Source: a virus. From it: DNA of 20,211 nt. The stretch covers positions 1 through 20,211 of the IMG/VR virus record IMGVR_UViG_3300042691_011658. One strand, 5' to 3'. Below are positions 1 to 6,125 of the stretch, piece by piece. Position 1 is the first letter of the stretch; every line of letters starts with the position of its first letter. The notes beneath the pieces were generated by a model. It saw nothing but the letters and a program-made list of their open reading frames with translations. It had not been told where the DNA came from and did no database searches. A program made the position numbers and the translations under genes.

Positions 1-2
1 AA

Positions 3-437
3 GACCGGTCGGACAAGGCTCACGAGATCAAGCTCGCTCAGATGCAGATCGAGCGGGAACTAGAACTCAGAAAGGCTGGGTTCGAGGCACAGGCACGGGT
101 CGAAGAGATCAGAACGGATCAACTGACGATCAACGCTGAAGTCTCTACGCAGCAGATTGCGCTCCAAGAAAAGCAAGCCCTGTACGCTCACGACATCGCT
201 ATCGGTGAAGGTGCTTCGAGGTGGGTGATCAACGCCCGCGCTCTCGTAAGACCTGTGATCACCTACGGGATGTTCACGCTGCTTTGCTTTATCAACGTCT
301 TCGGTGCTGCGTATGCGTGGCATATCGGCACGCCGTTCGAGACGGTGATTGCGAACTTGTGGGATTCGGATACTCAGATCATCTGGGCGTCAATCATAAG
401 TTTTTGGTTCGGGTCACAGGCGTTTAGCAAGAAGTGA
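3..437 (+). CDS. Phage holin, GTA-type 3TM family (5' partial)
   Basis: Membrane protein expected to permeabilise the inner membrane at the end of infection and release the endolysin encoded next. The frame is open to the left edge of the window (reading DRSDKAHEIKLAQ before the first ATG at 42), so the true start is probably outside and the 131 residues from 42 are a minimum. From the ATG, residues 1-55 are charged, helical and coiled-coil-like. Then come the RALVRPVITY motif and a hydrophobic span (about 72-93), followed by a second hydrophobic span near the C-terminus ending in FWFGSQAFSKK. The amphipathic lead, the RPV motif and the terminal W/FG motif match what I know of the GTA_holin_3TM family. 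The stop overlaps the GTG start of the lysozyme gene, as expected for a coupled lysis cassette. Confidence 0.8.
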   Translation, partial: DRSDKAHEIKLAQMQIERELELRKAGFEAQARVEEIRTDQLTINAEVSTQQIALQEKQALYAHDIAIGEGASRWVINARALVRPVITYGMFTLLCFINVFGAAYAWHIGTPFETVIANLWDSDTQIIWASIISFWFGSQAFSKK

Positions 438-907
438 ACGATCTAATCAAGATGCTTCGGCATCACGAAGGGGTTAAGCATGAGTCTTACCGTTGCCCTG
501 CTCGTCTGTGGACTGTCGGTGTGGGTCACGTCATCGATCCTCGTCACATTAGCGTTCCGTTTGATCGACGACTTGAGCTACCTATACCGGCGGGTTGGGA
601 TCGGAGACTGACGGATGAAGAGGTTGACGGCATTCTCCAGCAGGATCTGGCGAGGTTTCTGGCGGGGGTACGCCGACTATGTACTGTGGATGATCTTAGC
701 CCTCGCCATCTGGCACTCACTTCGTTCGCTTTCAACGTTGGGCTAGGGAATCTTCAGGCCTCCACTCTTCGTGCCAAGCACAACCGAGGCGACTTTGAGG
801 GTGCAGCCGATGAGTTCTTGAAGTGGAACCTGTCCGCCGGGAAGGTTCTGCCGGGATTAGTGATAAGAAGAAGAGATGAAAGAGCCATGTATATGGCAAA
901 ATCTTAA
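434..907 (+). CDS. Endolysin, GH24 (T4-type) lysozyme
   Basis: Muramidase that cleaves the MurNAc-GlcNAc bond of peptidoglycan for host lysis. The 157 residues match the usual length of single-domain GH24 phage lysozymes. The N-terminus carries the family signature HHEG followed by WTVGVGH. The catalytic triad reads E12, C21, T27 with E-8-C-5-T spacing, so Cys stands where T4 lysozyme has Asp20; both variants are known in the family. Further family motifs are FAFNVGLGN (98-106), ASTL (109-112) and the C-terminal PGLVIRRRDER (140-150). No signal peptide or SAR anchor is visible, so export should depend on the upstream holin. The start is GTG at 434, overlapping the holin stop (GTGA); no in-frame ATG precedes the catalytic Glu. 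Confidence 0.93.
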   Translation: MNDLIKMLRHHEGVKHESYRCPARLWTVGVGHVIDPRHISVPFDRRLELPIPAGWDRRLTDEEVDGILQQDLARFLAGVRRLCTVDDLSPRHLALTSFAFNVGLGNLQASTLRAKHNRGDFEGAADEFLKWNLSAGKVLPGLVIRRRDERAMYMAKS

Positions 908-922
908 CGGGGGTCATCCCCG
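908..922 (+). other. Small hairpin after the endolysin gene
   Basis: A perfect 5-bp stem CGGGG/CCCCG with a 5-nt loop follows directly on the endolysin stop codon. There is no T-tract, so it is not a standard rho-independent terminator. It could protect mRNA or slow transcription. Low certainty. Confidence 0.3.
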
Positions 923-937
923 ATAACGGAGAGTCAA

Positions 938-1084
938 ATGGAAACGATCAATGTACCTGTAAGTCTTATCAACGCCATCCTTCAGTACCTTGGAAGTCGG
1001 CCCTACGTTGAGGTAGCCAACCTCATCGCTGGTGTTCAACAAGCAGCAGCTCCTCAAGCTAAAGAGGAAGAGTCAGCGGAGTAA
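938..1084 (+). CDS. Small phage protein of unknown function (48 aa)
   Basis: Reads METINVPVSLINAILQYL followed by GSRPYVEVANLIAGVQQ and an acidic tail KEEESAE. A GGAG Shine-Dalgarno about 8 nt upstream supports the ATG. The predicted shape is two short helices around a GSRPY turn. I recall similar 45-65-residue proteins with an N-x-x-L-x-Y-L-G-(T/S)-R-P-(F/Y) core in many tailed phages, always uncharacterised. It sits between the endolysin and the small membrane protein, so a virion or lysis-related role is possible, but nothing in the sequence proves it. No membrane segment or cysteine. Confidence 0.7.
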   Translation: METINVPVSLINAILQYLGSRPYVEVANLIAGVQQAAAPQAKEEESAE

Positions 1085-1086
1085 TC

Positions 1087-1149
1087 ATGGAACTGTGGGT
1101 TCATAAAGCGATAAAGAAGGTCAAACCAAAGACTTCGTGGAGTTTTTGA
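1087..1149 (+). CDS. Possible 20-residue micro-ORF
   Basis: ATG at 1087 is preceded by GGAG at a 5-nt spacing. The reading frame (MELWVHKAIKKVKPKTSWSF) closes with TGA at 1147-1149, sharing its last base with the ATG of the next gene (TGATG). The peptide is basic and amphipathic. The good ribosome site and coupled stop/start suggest translation, either for the peptide itself or simply to deliver ribosomes to the next gene. No homologue recognised. Confidence 0.35.
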   Translation: MELWVHKAIKKVKPKTSWSF

Positions 1150-1370
1150 TGGATCCACAGATCCTGATCAACATTGGTTTTGGTGTTGCTGGCGCGTTCG
1201 GGGGTTGGATTCTCAACTCCCTTTCGCGCTCGATCATCCGGATAGAGGATCGTATTGCTGACTTGCCTCTTCAGTATGTCACCAGAGACGACTACAGAGC
1301 AGATATCGCAGATATCAAAAGTATGTTAGCTAGGATCTTTGATAAGTTGGATAACAAGGTAGACAAATGA
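1149..1370 (+). CDS. Small membrane protein with C-terminal coiled coil
   Basis: 73 residues. The N-terminal MDPQILINIGFGVAGAFGGW is one hydrophobic, Gly-rich membrane segment (about residues 4-25). It is followed by a charged helical tail with IEDRIADLP and DDYRADIADIKSMLARIFDKLD, a heptad-like pattern. The ATG at 1149 is preferred over an in-frame GTG at 1137 because GGAG lies 6 nt before it. The stop overlaps the next gene by ATGA. The one-membrane-span plus coiled-coil plan recalls XhlA-type hemolysin/holin accessories and phage proteins ending in DKLD-K-DK. Placed beside holin and lysozyme, a lysis-accessory role (antiholin, or spanin-like) is plausible but unproven. Confidence 0.75.
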   Translation: MDPQILINIGFGVAGAFGGWILNSLSRSIIRIEDRIADLPLQYVTRDDYRADIADIKSMLARIFDKLDNKVDK

Positions 1371-1759
1371 CCTCCGCGGTTAAGTCCAATCCTGAGAAGT
1401 GGAAGAGAATAGTTTCTCAAGTCAAAGCTTCTGGGAAAGGTGGTCGCCCGGGGCAATGGTCAGCGAGGAAGGCACAGTTAGCTACTCAGAAGTACAAATC
1501 TTCTGGGGGTGGTTACAAAGGGCCAAAAAAAGCGGACAATTCATTATCTAGGTGGTCTAAGGAAGACTGGGGCACCCGGTCTGGAAAGCCATCTACGCAA
1601 GGTTCTGAAGCTACGGGTGAGCGGTATCTCCCCCGGCGAGCAAGAGAGAAGCTAACCGCTTCGGAGTACGCCGCCACAACGCGAGCAAAGCGTGAGGGGA
1701 TGCGGCAAGGTAAACAGTATGTCCCGCAGCCTGAATCTATTAAGAAAAAGGTGTGGTGA
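1367..1759 (+). CDS. DUF5872-like basic protein
   Basis: 130 residues, strongly basic and low in hydrophobics. It opens with SNPEKWKRIVSQVKASGKGG, then GQWSARKAQLATQKYKSSGG, then SLSRWSKEDWGTRSGKPS, then GERYLPRRAREKLTASEYAA. This order (K-S-N-P-x-x-W, GQWSARKAQ, W-x-K-E-D-W-x-T-x-S-G-K, RYLPRRARE-L-S-x-x-E-Y-A-A-T-T) is what I know as the DUF5872 pattern, reported mainly in giant algal viruses and also present in aquatic phages. No function is assigned. The charge suggests nucleic-acid or packaged-DNA contact, and its place just before the adaptor gene fits a virion or assembly role. Start and stop both overlap neighbours (ATGA at the start, TGATG at the end). Confidence 0.75.
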   Translation: MTSAVKSNPEKWKRIVSQVKASGKGGRPGQWSARKAQLATQKYKSSGGGYKGPKKADNSLSRWSKEDWGTRSGKPSTQGSEATGERYLPRRAREKLTASEYAATTRAKREGMRQGKQYVPQPESIKKKVW

Positions 1760-2391
1760 TGCCTGCTTACATGATGACCTATACCAATCTAGTCTCTGAT
1801 ATTGAGAAATATCTGGAGAGGACAGATACGGTCACAATTGAAAGAATTCCTACGTTTATCGGTCTAGCAGAGCAAGTCTTAGCTGCTGATCTGAAGTTCC
1901 TTGGGAACCTAACGGTAGCCACGAGCACGATGGTTCAGGGTGAGGCCATCATTGATAAGCCTGCTCGCTGGAGAAAGACCGTATCGATGAATGTCACGGT
2001 AGCCGGTGAGAGAAGGCCGGTACTCCTACGAAAGTATGAATACCTGCGGGAGTATTGGCCTGACCCTGCGGATACGGACGTTCCTCTTTACTACTGTGAT
2101 TACGACTATACGCATTGGTTGATTGCTCCGACGCCGGACGATGACTATACGTATGAGGTCTTGTATTACGAGAGAGTTCAGCCCTTGGACTCTTCTAACC
2201 AGACGAACTGGTTCACCCAGTACGCACCGCAGGCTCTTCTGTATGGGTCTCTTCTACAGGCGATGCCCTTCCTGAAGAATGATGATCGGATTCCGATGTG
2301 GCAGCAGCAGTACACAGCGATTGTGAACACGCTGAAGACAGAGGATGTCTCCCGTATTGGTGACCGTCAAGCAGTAGCGAGGGATTCATGA
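1759..2391 (+). CDS. Head-tail adaptor protein (SU10-adaptor-like)
   Basis: About 210 residues. The N-terminal YTNLVSDIEKYLERTD segment, then IPTFIGLAEQVLAADLKF, a central beta region (KTVSMNVTVAGERRPVLLRKYEYL, YYCDYDYTHWLIAPTP, YEVLYYERVQPL) and a helical end with TNWFTQYAPQALLYGSLLQA match the phage adaptor family that docks on the portal in short-tailed phages. The WFTQYAPQALLYGSLLQA helix and the LYYER-x-x-P-L motif are its clearest marks. The start is probably ATG at 1759, which overlaps the preceding stop (TGATG); two in-frame GTG codons at 1753 and 1756 are alternatives. The next gene starts at an ATGA overlap, linking this to the fibre and nozzle genes in one translational series. Confidence 0.85.
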   Translation: MPAYMMTYTNLVSDIEKYLERTDTVTIERIPTFIGLAEQVLAADLKFLGNLTVATSTMVQGEAIIDKPARWRKTVSMNVTVAGERRPVLLRKYEYLREYWPDPADTDVPLYYCDYDYTHWLIAPTPDDDYTYEVLYYERVQPLDSSNQTNWFTQYAPQALLYGSLLQAMPFLKNDDRIPMWQQQYTAIVNTLKTEDVSRIGDRQAVARDS

Positions 2392-3644
2392 GCTTTTTAA
2401 GCCCGTTTTATGGCAACGTGATCCAGCCAACGGATGTTTCGTTCCGTGCTGTCACGTTGTCTGCTAATACCACGTTAGAGTGGCCGATCAACGGAACCGC
2501 TACGAACAACTATGTAGCGAGGATCATGAATGTCACGGCTTCTGCTGGTAGCCTGACTTTAAGGATGCCTCCTGCAAACCAAGCTTCAGTTGGCGAGGAT
2601 TCCCTAGTTAGGAATGTTGGGGCAAATACGTTCACCCTAGCGGACTATGACGGCAACACGATCACGACGATTGCCGCGGGTGAGGCTAAGTACGTCTACA
2701 TCACAACCAACGCGACGACCGCAGGTACTTGGGGTCTGATTGCGTTTGGAGTTGGAACGAGCAACGCTGACGCTGCTGTCCTTCAGGGATACGGTCTAAA
2801 AGCGATTGGATCGACTCTCAATCAAGCGTACAACGTCAACACCTTCTCCTCTAACTACACGGCTGTAGACGGCGATAGAGCCTCTGCATACGTCTGGACG
2901 GGGGGTAGTGGCACCTTGACCCTTCCCAGTGCTTCAACGGTCGGAGAAGACTGGTTCCTGCTAGTTAGGAACGGGGGTACGGGAACGCTGACAGTTAGTC
3001 CTAGTGGCGGGCAACTTATCAACGCTGTTGGTTCGTTGCCTATGCAACCGGCAGATTCTGCGGTTGTAATTTCTTCCGGAACTGGTTGGTATACGGTAGG
3101 TCTTGGAAGGTCTACGCAATTCAACTTCACCCAGTTGACAAAAGCGGTAACGAATGGAACGTACACTTTAACGGCGTCAGAGGCCGCAAACGTAGTGCAG
3201 AAGTACACCGGAACTCTGACGAACAATGTCACTGTGGTGTTACCTGAAACGATTCAGGTTTATTACATTACAAATCAGACTGATGGTGGCGGGTCGGGAT
3301 ATCAGATCACCTTTACGACGGGGGTTTCTGGAGCTGCGATTGCAACGGTTCCGGCTGGTCAACAAGTCATTCTTCTTTGTGATTCGGTAAACCTCTACAA
3401 CGCTTCAACGATTGCTGCGGGTGCCTCTAATGTGTCACTAGTAGACGGAACAGTTGCGGCTCCAGCATTGAACTTTGCTACAGAAACGAATACGGGTATT
3501 TACAGGCCCGGATCTGGCGAGTTTGGCATTTCGATTGTAGGAAGTAAAAGGTTTGGGTTGACGGCCACGGGTTTGACTATTAGCGGCACAGGAACTTTTG
3601 GGTCTGGAACAACGGGTGGCATTTCTGGCGGGTTGTTCACATGA
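2388..3644 (+). CDS. Beta-rich virion appendage / tail-fibre-like protein
   Basis: 418 residues, almost entirely beta-prone, rich in Thr, Gly, Ser and Asn. Three related modules of about 90-100 residues are visible: about 30-122 (MPPANQASVGEDSLVRNVG), about 150-240 (LPSASTVGEDWFLLVRNGG) and a more diverged one at about 255-340 (VVLPETIQVYYITNQT). Each has a strand, a VGED-x-x-x-VRN-type turn, and an Ala-Gly loop before a W-G or W-Y strand. The C-terminus (residues 358-404) carries AAPALNFATETNTGIYRPGSG, a motif I associate with the ends of phage tail fibres and baseplate spikes. Lying between adaptor and nozzle genes, it is likely a fibre or collar protein bound at that junction and may contact the host. 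The receptor cannot be inferred. Confidence 0.7.
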   Translation: MSFLSPFYGNVIQPTDVSFRAVTLSANTTLEWPINGTATNNYVARIMNVTASAGSLTLRMPPANQASVGEDSLVRNVGANTFTLADYDGNTITTIAAGEAKYVYITTNATTAGTWGLIAFGVGTSNADAAVLQGYGLKAIGSTLNQAYNVNTFSSNYTAVDGDRASAYVWTGGSGTLTLPSASTVGEDWFLLVRNGGTGTLTVSPSGGQLINAVGSLPMQPADSAVVISSGTGWYTVGLGRSTQFNFTQLTKAVTNGTYTLTASEAANVVQKYTGTLTNNVTVVLPETIQVYYITNQTDGGGSGYQITFTTGVSGAAIATVPAGQQVILLCDSVNLYNASTIAAGASNVSLVDGTVAAPALNFATETNTGIYRPGSGEFGISIVGSKRFGLTATGLTISGTGTFGSGTTGGISGGLFT

Positions 3645-5869
3645 CGCAGAAAGTCTTTGCGTTAGATACCAAGCCCGGTATCCAGAGGGACGGGACGATT
3701 TTTGATCGTTCGTTTTATGCTGATGGCCGTTGGGTAAGGTTTCAGAGAGGTCGCCCGAGGAAGATGTTGGGATACAGGGTTATCTCAGATCAGATGTTTG
3801 GGCCATCTAGGGGTATCTGGGTGAATGCTCAGAATGCCTTTACGTCTATCTTCTCTGGATACGACAACGGCCTAGAAGTTCTGACCATTGACGACAACGG
3901 GGTTGGAGCGGGGATTGGAGAGTTTTCTCTATCGAACTTTACTGCTTCTCCGCTGAACCTCTGGCAGTTTGATGGGTTTTATGATGTTGGAGGCTCAGGG
4001 GTTCAGACGATTGTCGCTCATCCCGGGCAGAACCTACAGGCGATTGACTCTGACAACAACACGCCGGTTTTGATTGGAAATATTACCGGCACGACGATGA
4101 GTCAGATCGGGGTCTTCACCGACACGGTGACGACTACTAATCTAAGCCCTACGCTGACGCTTGCTGTCTCTAACCCTCTTATCGGGGCCGGTCAGACGAT
4201 CACGGGGGCGGGTATTCCTGCTAACACGACAGTATTGTCAGTTGTTGGTACGACGATCACGATGTCGAACAACGCCACAGCTTCGGCTACGGTGACTGCT
4301 ACGTTCAACAATAACGTAGAAGTATCTGGTGGGGTGGTGGCTCTACATCCCTACTTGTTCGTATACGGGAACAACGGACTGCTCAGGAACTGCGCTGCGG
4401 GCAACACGGATGACTGGGTGTCTAGTGACGCTAACTCGGTCAACGTAGCCACTGGAAAGATCGTACAAGGGCTTCCGGTTCGAGGTGGCTCTAACTCCCC
4501 GTCAGGACTCTTTTGGAGTCTAGATTCCTTAGTTAGGGTGTCTTATGCGCCTACTAATCTAGGTGTTCCGGGGACTGCGAACTTTGCGGTTCCGACGTTC
4601 TGGCGATACGACATCATCTCTTCTCAGACCTCAATCATGTCAAGTCAGTGCGTGATTGAGTATGACGGAATCTATTACTGGTGCGGAGTTGATAGGTTTC
4701 TTCTCTATAACGGAACGGTTAAAGAGATTCCTAACTCGATGAACCAGAACTGGTTCTTTGACAACCTGAACTACAGCCAGAGGCAGAAAGTTTGGGTGAC
4801 CAAGGTTCCTCGGTACGGAGAGATCTGGTGGTTTTATCCTAGAGGGGATGCGACAGAGTGTACGGATGCGATTATTTACAACGTCCGTGAGCAGACTTGG
4901 TATGACGCTGGTCAGGCCCTAGGGGCTAGGAGATCTGCTGGCTACTTCTCTCAAGTGTTTGCTTATCCGGTAATGGCTGGGTGGAACACGCTTCCAGAGA
5001 CGGTGATCTTTACTCAGACGATGAACGTCACGAGTGGTAGCGAGTTCATCTTCTTAGATACCTACAACACTCAAGTAGCTCTTAGGCAGGTAATTGCTGG
5101 ATCTAACATTCCTACCGGGACTTCAGTGATGGCGATCACGAGTTCTAACATAAAGACGTTGGGGGCAATCACCGCAGGGTCTGGGTATGTAGATGGGTCA
5201 TATACCGACATCCCATTTATTACTGGTTCAGGAGCAAATGCAACGGCGAACATAGGAGTTGCGGGCGGGGTGGTTACGTCAGTCAGTATTGTGAATCGCG
5301 GTGCTGCGTATCAAGTAGGGGATGTATTAGAGGTTGATGATGCCGATCTTGGCGGTGGTACTGGGTTTTCAATTCCTGTAACAGCCCTTTATTCTCAGGC
5401 AATTGAGATGAGTGATGCTGCTACGGGAACCGGAGCGGTGAGTCTTACGTTCTCTTTGCCTCCTAACAGGATTCAGATCCATCAGCATGAGATTGGTGTT
5501 GATGCGATTGACGGCCAAAACGTAGAGGCGATTGAGTCGTACTTCGAGACGAACGACCTAGGGTGGGTATCGGGAGGCCCGAGTCAGCCCGCTATGGATG
5601 GAATTAATAAGTGGCTGAGGCTAGAGAGGGTTGAGCCTGACTTCCTTCTTCAAGGGGAGATGGAGCTGTACATCACTGGCAGGCCGTATGCACAGAGTGA
5701 AGACTCCACGACTGGGCCTTACACCTTCGACTCAACGACGAACAAGATTGACATGAAAGAACAGCGTCGAGAGTTGAGGTTGAAGTTTGTCTCCAACGTG
5801 GCTGGTGGTGACTACCAATTAGGTAAAGTTGTGTTGAATGCTGATGTGGGTGATGTCAGAGGCTATTGA
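3641..5869 (+). CDS. Tail nozzle-like protein with inserted beta modules
   Basis: 742 residues. The N-terminus (FDRSFYADGRWVRFQRGRPRK), repeated aromatic beta blades (LFVYGNNGLLRNC, VIEYDGIYYWCGVDRFLLYN, TKVPRYGEIWWFYPRGD) and the C-terminus (EQRRELRLKFVSNVAGGDYQ, then LGKVVLNADVGDVRGY) fit the beta-propeller nozzle proteins at the tip of podovirus tails (SU10 nozzle / P22 gp10-like). The scaffold is interrupted by extra modules. Residues 160-222 carry a GAGQTITGAGIPANTTV-type module. A second copy of that kind begins at about 456 (GSNIPTGTSVMAI) and ends at about 604, and it is itself split by a GSGYVDGSYTDIPF module at 505-582. The family fold is inferred from motifs. Starts at an ATGA overlap with the fibre gene and ends at a TGATG overlap with the next. 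Confidence 0.75.
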   Translation: MTQKVFALDTKPGIQRDGTIFDRSFYADGRWVRFQRGRPRKMLGYRVISDQMFGPSRGIWVNAQNAFTSIFSGYDNGLEVLTIDDNGVGAGIGEFSLSNFTASPLNLWQFDGFYDVGGSGVQTIVAHPGQNLQAIDSDNNTPVLIGNITGTTMSQIGVFTDTVTTTNLSPTLTLAVSNPLIGAGQTITGAGIPANTTVLSVVGTTITMSNNATASATVTATFNNNVEVSGGVVALHPYLFVYGNNGLLRNCAAGNTDDWVSSDANSVNVATGKIVQGLPVRGGSNSPSGLFWSLDSLVRVSYAPTNLGVPGTANFAVPTFWRYDIISSQTSIMSSQCVIEYDGIYYWCGVDRFLLYNGTVKEIPNSMNQNWFFDNLNYSQRQKVWVTKVPRYGEIWWFYPRGDATECTDAIIYNVREQTWYDAGQALGARRSAGYFSQVFAYPVMAGWNTLPETVIFTQTMNVTSGSEFIFLDTYNTQVALRQVIAGSNIPTGTSVMAITSSNIKTLGAITAGSGYVDGSYTDIPFITGSGANATANIGVAGGVVTSVSIVNRGAAYQVGDVLEVDDADLGGGTGFSIPVTALYSQAIEMSDAATGTGAVSLTFSLPPNRIQIHQHEIGVDAIDGQNVEAIESYFETNDLGWVSGGPSQPAMDGINKWLRLERVEPDFLLQGEMELYITGRPYAQSEDSTTGPYTFDSTTNKIDMKEQRRELRLKFVSNVAGGDYQLGKVVLNADVGDVRGY
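4118..4306 (+). repeat. Inserted beta module 1 in nozzle-like gene
   Basis: Residues 160-222 of the 742-aa protein: a Thr-rich strand, then NPLIGAGQTITGAGIPANTT, then TITMSNNATASATVTATF. It resembles the module at 5006-5452 in order and motif (G-x-x-I-x-G-x-x-I-P-x-x-T-x-V, then a short strand, then M-S-x-x-A-T), so the two are probably homologous insertions. Confidence 0.6.
5006..5452 (+). repeat. Inserted beta module 2, itself interrupted
   Basis: Residues 456-604. The front half reads FTQTMNVTSGSEFIFLD and VIAGSNIPTGTSVMAITSSN, the back half QAIEMSDAATGTGAVSLTF. Joined, the halves reproduce the layout of module 1. Between them (5153-5386) lies a GSGY-type module. Confidence 0.6.
5153..5386 (+). 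repeat. GSGY-type module nested in module 2
   Basis: Residues 505-582: TAGSGYVDGSYTDIPF, TGSGANATANIGVAGGVVTS, RGAAYQVGDVLEV, then LGGGTGFSIPV. The pattern G-S-G-Y-x-D-G-x-Y, G-S-G-A-x-A-T, V-x-S-V-x-I-x-x-x-G-x-x-Y-x-V-G-D-x-L is one I know as a mobile beta module scattered through virion proteins of aquatic phages. Confidence 0.65.
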
Positions 5870-6123
5870 TGGCTAGCACGCAGTCTCCGTTGGTGTATGA
5901 CCCAAGGTTTCATACCTTTGAGTCATGGGCGTGTCTGATGGTTGAGCAGTATGCCGCTCAGCAACTAGCTATCCCGGACGCGAACACTGACTGGAAGCTT
6001 TGGGGTGACGGCCTGAAAGCGATTGATGTGTTTACAAACGAAGCCATTCCTAGTACGGATGATTTTGATAACTGGTTTGACTGGGCTGCTGCTCTTCTGT
6101 CAGCAGTAAACCCGAGGACATAG
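5869..6123 (+). CDS. Small virion-associated protein candidate (84 aa)
   Basis: Acidic and Trp/Phe-rich. It reads STQSPLVYDPRFHTFESWAC, then a helix LMVEQYAAQQLAIPDA, then TDWKLWGDGLKAIDVFTNEA, then DDFDNWFDWAAALLSAVN. The repeated W-x-x-W-(G/A) and F-D-x-W-x-x-W-A-A patterns recall small unknown proteins found between nozzle and ejection-protein genes in short-tailed phages. The ATG at 5869 shares a base with the preceding stop; a TTG at 5866 is a less likely start. No membrane segment or catalytic motif. Its constant neighbourhood suggests a minor tail or chaperone role, which is inference. Confidence 0.65.
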   Translation: MASTQSPLVYDPRFHTFESWACLMVEQYAAQQLAIPDANTDWKLWGDGLKAIDVFTNEAIPSTDDFDNWFDWAAALLSAVNPRT

Positions 6124-6125
6124 AG

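Noticed and set aside
2855-3232. Minus-strand open frame of 125 codons inside the fibre-like gene
   Set aside because: It lies wholly opposite a well-supported gene with clear protein motifs, and its product has no recognisable family or coupled neighbour.
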